The translations under genes were made by a program, and so were the position numbers. The notes under the pieces were generated by a model. The model saw nothing but the letters and a program-made list of their open reading frames with translations, did no database searches and had not been told where the DNA came from. From TTA-H9 sp002071415 (GTDB lineage: Bacteria > Bacteroidota > Bacteroidia > Bacteroidales > TTA-H9), in assembly GCA_035411425.1 (NCBI GenBank), contig DAONSX010000036.1:1-24442 (forward strand): a stretch of DNA of 24,442 nt, given 5' to 3'. Shown one piece after another: positions 21,885 through 24,442 of this stretch; the stretch's first letter is position 1; the number at the start of each line of letters is the position of its first letter.

Positions 21885-24395
21885 ATGTATAAATTTCAGA
21901 TTTGTTTATTAATGATTGCATCCATAGCTATATTGTCAATAGGATGCAAAAAACAGCTTCCTTATAAAGACAAGAATCTTACTGTGGATCAGAGAGTTGA
22001 AGATTTGCTCAAACGAATGACTTTGGATGAGAAAATTGAACAATTGGCTGGTCTTCCCGACTCTACAGGCATGAAAACAGTTTATAATCAACGTTTGGGC
22101 ATACCCGACTTCAGGATGTGTGATGGCCCGGTTGGCGTGAGGTGGGATACTTCGACGGCTTTCCCTTCGGGAGTTTCACTTGCAGCAACCTTCGATACAT
22201 CTCTGGCAAGGCGATATGGCGAAATGATAGCCAGAGAAACATTGTTTAAGGGAAGAAATTACATTTTGGCTCCTTGCGTCAATATTCATCGTTTGCCTAC
22301 TGGAGGAAGAAATTTCGAAAGTTATGGTGAAGACCCATTTCTGGCTGGTAAAATTGCTTCAGCTTACATAAAAGCCGTACAAAAAGAAGGCGTAATCACT
22401 TCGGTAAAACATTATGCCCTCAACAATCAGGAATGGGAACGCACTCAAGTTGACGTGACAGCCGATGAACGAACGATGAGGGAAATATACCTGCCAGCCT
22501 TCGAAATGGCTGTAAAAGAAGGTGGTGCTTATACGGTTATGGCATCCTATAATAAGGTAAATGGCTGGTATGCTTCAGAAAACAAGCATTTGTTACAAGA
22601 TATTCTAAAAAATGAATGGGAATTCAAGGGTCTGGTGGTATCCGACTGGGGTGCAACACATTCTACCACCAATGCTATCCGCAATGGTCTGGATTTGGAA
22701 ATGCCCACGGGCGAATATCTTAACCATGATAAAATCTTAGAGGCCATCCACAAGGGAGAAATCACTGAGGCTGATATCGATGAAATGGTGAAAAGAATAC
22801 TTTGGGTTAAATTTCAATCAGGTCTTTTTGATCGCCCGCAGAATCTTTCTTATCCCGACCCTTCCGAGGCATCGGCAGAACTGGCTTATGATGTTGCCGT
22901 AAGTTCCATTGTTTTGCTGAAAAATTCCAATCATATTCTACCTGTCGATCTCTCCAAAGTGAGGTCCATAGCGGTAATTGGACCTAATGCTGCTGTTGCA
23001 AGGACAGGTGGAGGCGGGAGCTCGCATGTCGTTCCTTGGCGAGCCATCGATCCTCTAACTCAACTCCAAAATGTTGCCGGCAACCAGATAGAAATTCACT
23101 ACGCACAGGGAGTAAAACTCGGTGCAAGTCCTTTGCAGGCAGTCCCTTCAGAATTTCTTATAACAAAGGATGGTAAACACGGTATTATTGGAGAATACTT
23201 CAAAGGAATCGAACTGCAAGGTTCTCCTGCATTTCGACGTATAGATACCAATATTGATTTTATTTGGGAAGAGAACGAGCCAGTTCCTTCATTGGGCAAA
23301 GACCATTTTTCGGTACGATGGACGGGGTATCTTTTGGCTCCCAAAAGCCGGAATTACGTTTTATATACTGCCAGCGACGATGGCATCAGGCTTTATGTAA
23401 ATAACAAGTTGATGATAGACAATTGGACTGACCATGGTACAACCATCGACTCGGCTCGGATTTTTATGAAAGCTGGTGAAAAATATGAGATCAGGCTTGA
23501 ATTTTTTGAAAACGCTGGCTCTGCAATATGTCAGTTGGGTTGGGATTACTTTGGTGCTGAGGGCGAAACGGGTGAAATGATAGCCGAGGCAGTTCGGGTT
23601 GCTAAAAAGAGTGATATAGCCGTTGTTTTCGCTGGTTCGAGCGAATTTATTGAAAGTGAAGGATACGACAGGATTGGAGGTATGAAGCTATCCGCCGGCC
23701 AGGATGAACTCATCGATGCTGTGGTGAAGGTTAATCCACAAACCATAGTGGTTTCATACGGAGGAACGAGCATAATCATGAGTAAATGGGGAGAAAAAGT
23801 TCCAGCCATCTTGGATGTATTCTTCCCTGGGCAAGAAGGTTCGAGAGCAATTATTGATATATTGTTGGGTAAAGCGAATCCTTCGGGAAAATTACCTTTC
23901 ACTTTCATTCAGTCGCCTCAGCAATCGCCTGCTTATAAAAACTATCAGGATCCTTCTAAGATTGCTCATTACAGTGAAGGCATTTATGCGGGTTACAGAT
24001 ATTATGAGAAATTTGGAATCCAGCCTGCATTTCCTTTCGGATTCGGATTATCCTATACCGAATTCGAATACAGCAACTTGCAGGTGGAACCCCTATCCAA
24101 AGATTCGTGCCTTATCCGTCTCGATATAAAAAATACTGGAGAGATGGCAGGAACTGAAATCGTTCAGATTTATGTTGTTCCTCCCGATGCCAGCAACAGA
24201 CCAGTGAAAGAGCTTAAAGGATTTGCGGCTGTTACGCTTCAACCCAACGAAAGCCAAAACGTAAAGATTCTTCTCAATCCACGTGCCTTCTCTTATTATG
24301 ATCAAACCCAAGGAAAGTGGGTCATACAGAGTGGAAAATACAAGATTCTAACTGCTAGTTCCTCGACTGATATCCGTCAGCAGGCTTCTTCCTGA
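21885..24395 (+). CDS. GH3 family beta-glucosidase lipoprotein with PA14 insert
   Basis: 836 aa from ATG at 21885; the upstream frame to 21828 overlaps the GH30 gene and lacks a leader. The leader ends ILSIGC with Cys21, so the enzyme is probably anchored facing the periplasm or surface. Domains in order: the GH3 N-terminal barrel (about 35-320) with nucleophile Asp254 in GLVVSDWGATHS, the (alpha/beta) sandwich domain interrupted by a PA14 module (about 431-555, with GEYFKGIELQGSP and SDDGIRLYVNNKLMIDNW), and a fibronectin III-like tail (about 725-825). The acid/base Glu should lie in the E-x-E-G-x-D-R motif at 590-596. It starts 31 bp after the GH30 stop, giving an operon in which GH3 would release terminal glucose from the products of GH30. 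The exact linkage is not fixed. Confidence 0.92.
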   Translation: MYKFQICLLMIASIAILSIGCKKQLPYKDKNLTVDQRVEDLLKRMTLDEKIEQLAGLPDSTGMKTVYNQRLGIPDFRMCDGPVGVRWDTSTAFPSGVSLAATFDTSLARRYGEMIARETLFKGRNYILAPCVNIHRLPTGGRNFESYGEDPFLAGKIASAYIKAVQKEGVITSVKHYALNNQEWERTQVDVTADERTMREIYLPAFEMAVKEGGAYTVMASYNKVNGWYASENKHLLQDILKNEWEFKGLVVSDWGATHSTTNAIRNGLDLEMPTGEYLNHDKILEAIHKGEITEADIDEMVKRILWVKFQSGLFDRPQNLSYPDPSEASAELAYDVAVSSIVLLKNSNHILPVDLSKVRSIAVIGPNAAVARTGGGGSSHVVPWRAIDPLTQLQNVAGNQIEIHYAQGVKLGASPLQAVPSEFLITKDGKHGIIGEYFKGIELQGSPAFRRIDTNIDFIWEENEPVPSLGKDHFSVRWTGYLLAPKSRNYVLYTASDDGIRLYVNNKLMIDNWTDHGTTIDSARIFMKAGEKYEIRLEFFENAGSAICQLGWDYFGAEGETGEMIAEAVRVAKKSDIAVVFAGSSEFIESEGYDRIGGMKLSAGQDELIDAVVKVNPQTIVVSYGGTSIIMSKWGEKVPAILDVFFPGQEGSRAIIDILLGKANPSGKLPFTFIQSPQQSPAYKNYQDPSKIAHYSEGIYAGYRYYEKFGIQPAFPFGFGLSYTEFEYSNLQVEPLSKDSCLIRLDIKNTGEMAGTEIVQIYVVPPDASNRPVKELKGFAAVTLQPNESQNVKILLNPRAFSYYDQTQGKWVIQSGKYKILTASSSTDIRQQASS

Positions 24396-24436
24396 CTTCG
24401 ACACATTTTAAGAGACATTTTTACAACAATCACACA

Positions 24437-24442
24437 ATGAGA
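24437..24442 (+). CDS. Possible start of a further plus-strand gene, cut by the window edge
   Basis: ATG AGA begins 41 bp after the GH3 stop, in the context cacacaATG that also precedes the alcohol dehydrogenase start (and resembles the GH3 start). With only two codons visible it cannot be confirmed. Confidence 0.25.

Noticed and set aside
23546..23908. 120-residue minus-strand open frame inside the GH3 gene
   Set aside because: Antisense of the conserved GH3 C-terminal domain; no independent support.

Overview
This window looks like a chromosomal segment of a Bacteroidota bacterium, most likely an anaerobic or facultatively anaerobic member of the Bacteroidales. Several signs point there: an orphan type IX secretion (Por) sorting domain, DUF4403 and DUF6263 family proteins, a PorT-type outer-membrane barrel, paired lipoprotein glycosidases, repeated -7 boxes of the form TAnnTTTG, and start codons that mostly lack a Shine-Dalgarno sequence. 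A complete Rnf operon adds evidence for a low-potential, ferredoxin-based metabolism. No rRNA, tRNA, CRISPR array, insertion sequence or phage gene was recognised.

Layout. Positions 127-3010 (minus strand) hold a secreted papain-fold peptidase whose start overlaps the end of a prolyl-tRNA editing gene, and then ftsE. The latter two are separated by a G-poor, low-complexity repeat mosaic (about 1981-2260). Positions 3011-3731 hold no intact gene, only the decayed C-terminal tail of a type IX secretion cargo. A DUF4403 lipoprotein gene (3732-5126, plus strand) converges on the Rnf operon. That operon reads rnfB-rnfC-rnfD-rnfG-rnfE-rnfA on the minus strand (10139 down to 5162), with an rseC-family gene just upstream. 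A plus-strand ferritin-like pseudogene (about 11129-11489) follows. Minus-strand genes come next: a PorT-like barrel, a Tex-family RNA-binding protein, and an mtgA plus acid-phosphatase-lipoprotein pair. From 16494 to the end every gene is on the plus strand: a YqhD/BdhA-type iron-dependent alcohol dehydrogenase, an M28 peptidase with signal peptide, a DUF6263 protein, a Rho-independent terminator, and a GH30-GH3 lipoprotein glycosidase pair. The start of a further gene may be cut by the right edge.

How the genes fit together. Rnf couples ferredoxin oxidation to NAD reduction and ion export; the six subunits carry nearly all the expected cofactor ligands, and RnfB has extra ferredoxin-type Cys clusters. 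The alcohol dehydrogenase could act as a redox sink for reduced nicotinamide cofactors (inference). GH30 and GH3 are probably lipid-anchored and would cut and trim a beta-glucan to glucose; no SusC/SusD pair lies in the window. MtgA, FtsE and the PorT-like barrel belong to envelope upkeep.

I did not find a convincing undescribed multi-gene system. The most unusual items are the repeat mosaic between ftsE and the editing gene, the two decayed genes (type IX tail and ferritin-like), and the variant motifs in the C1 peptidase and the flavin sites of RnfD and RnfG. All family calls were made by eye, without database searches.
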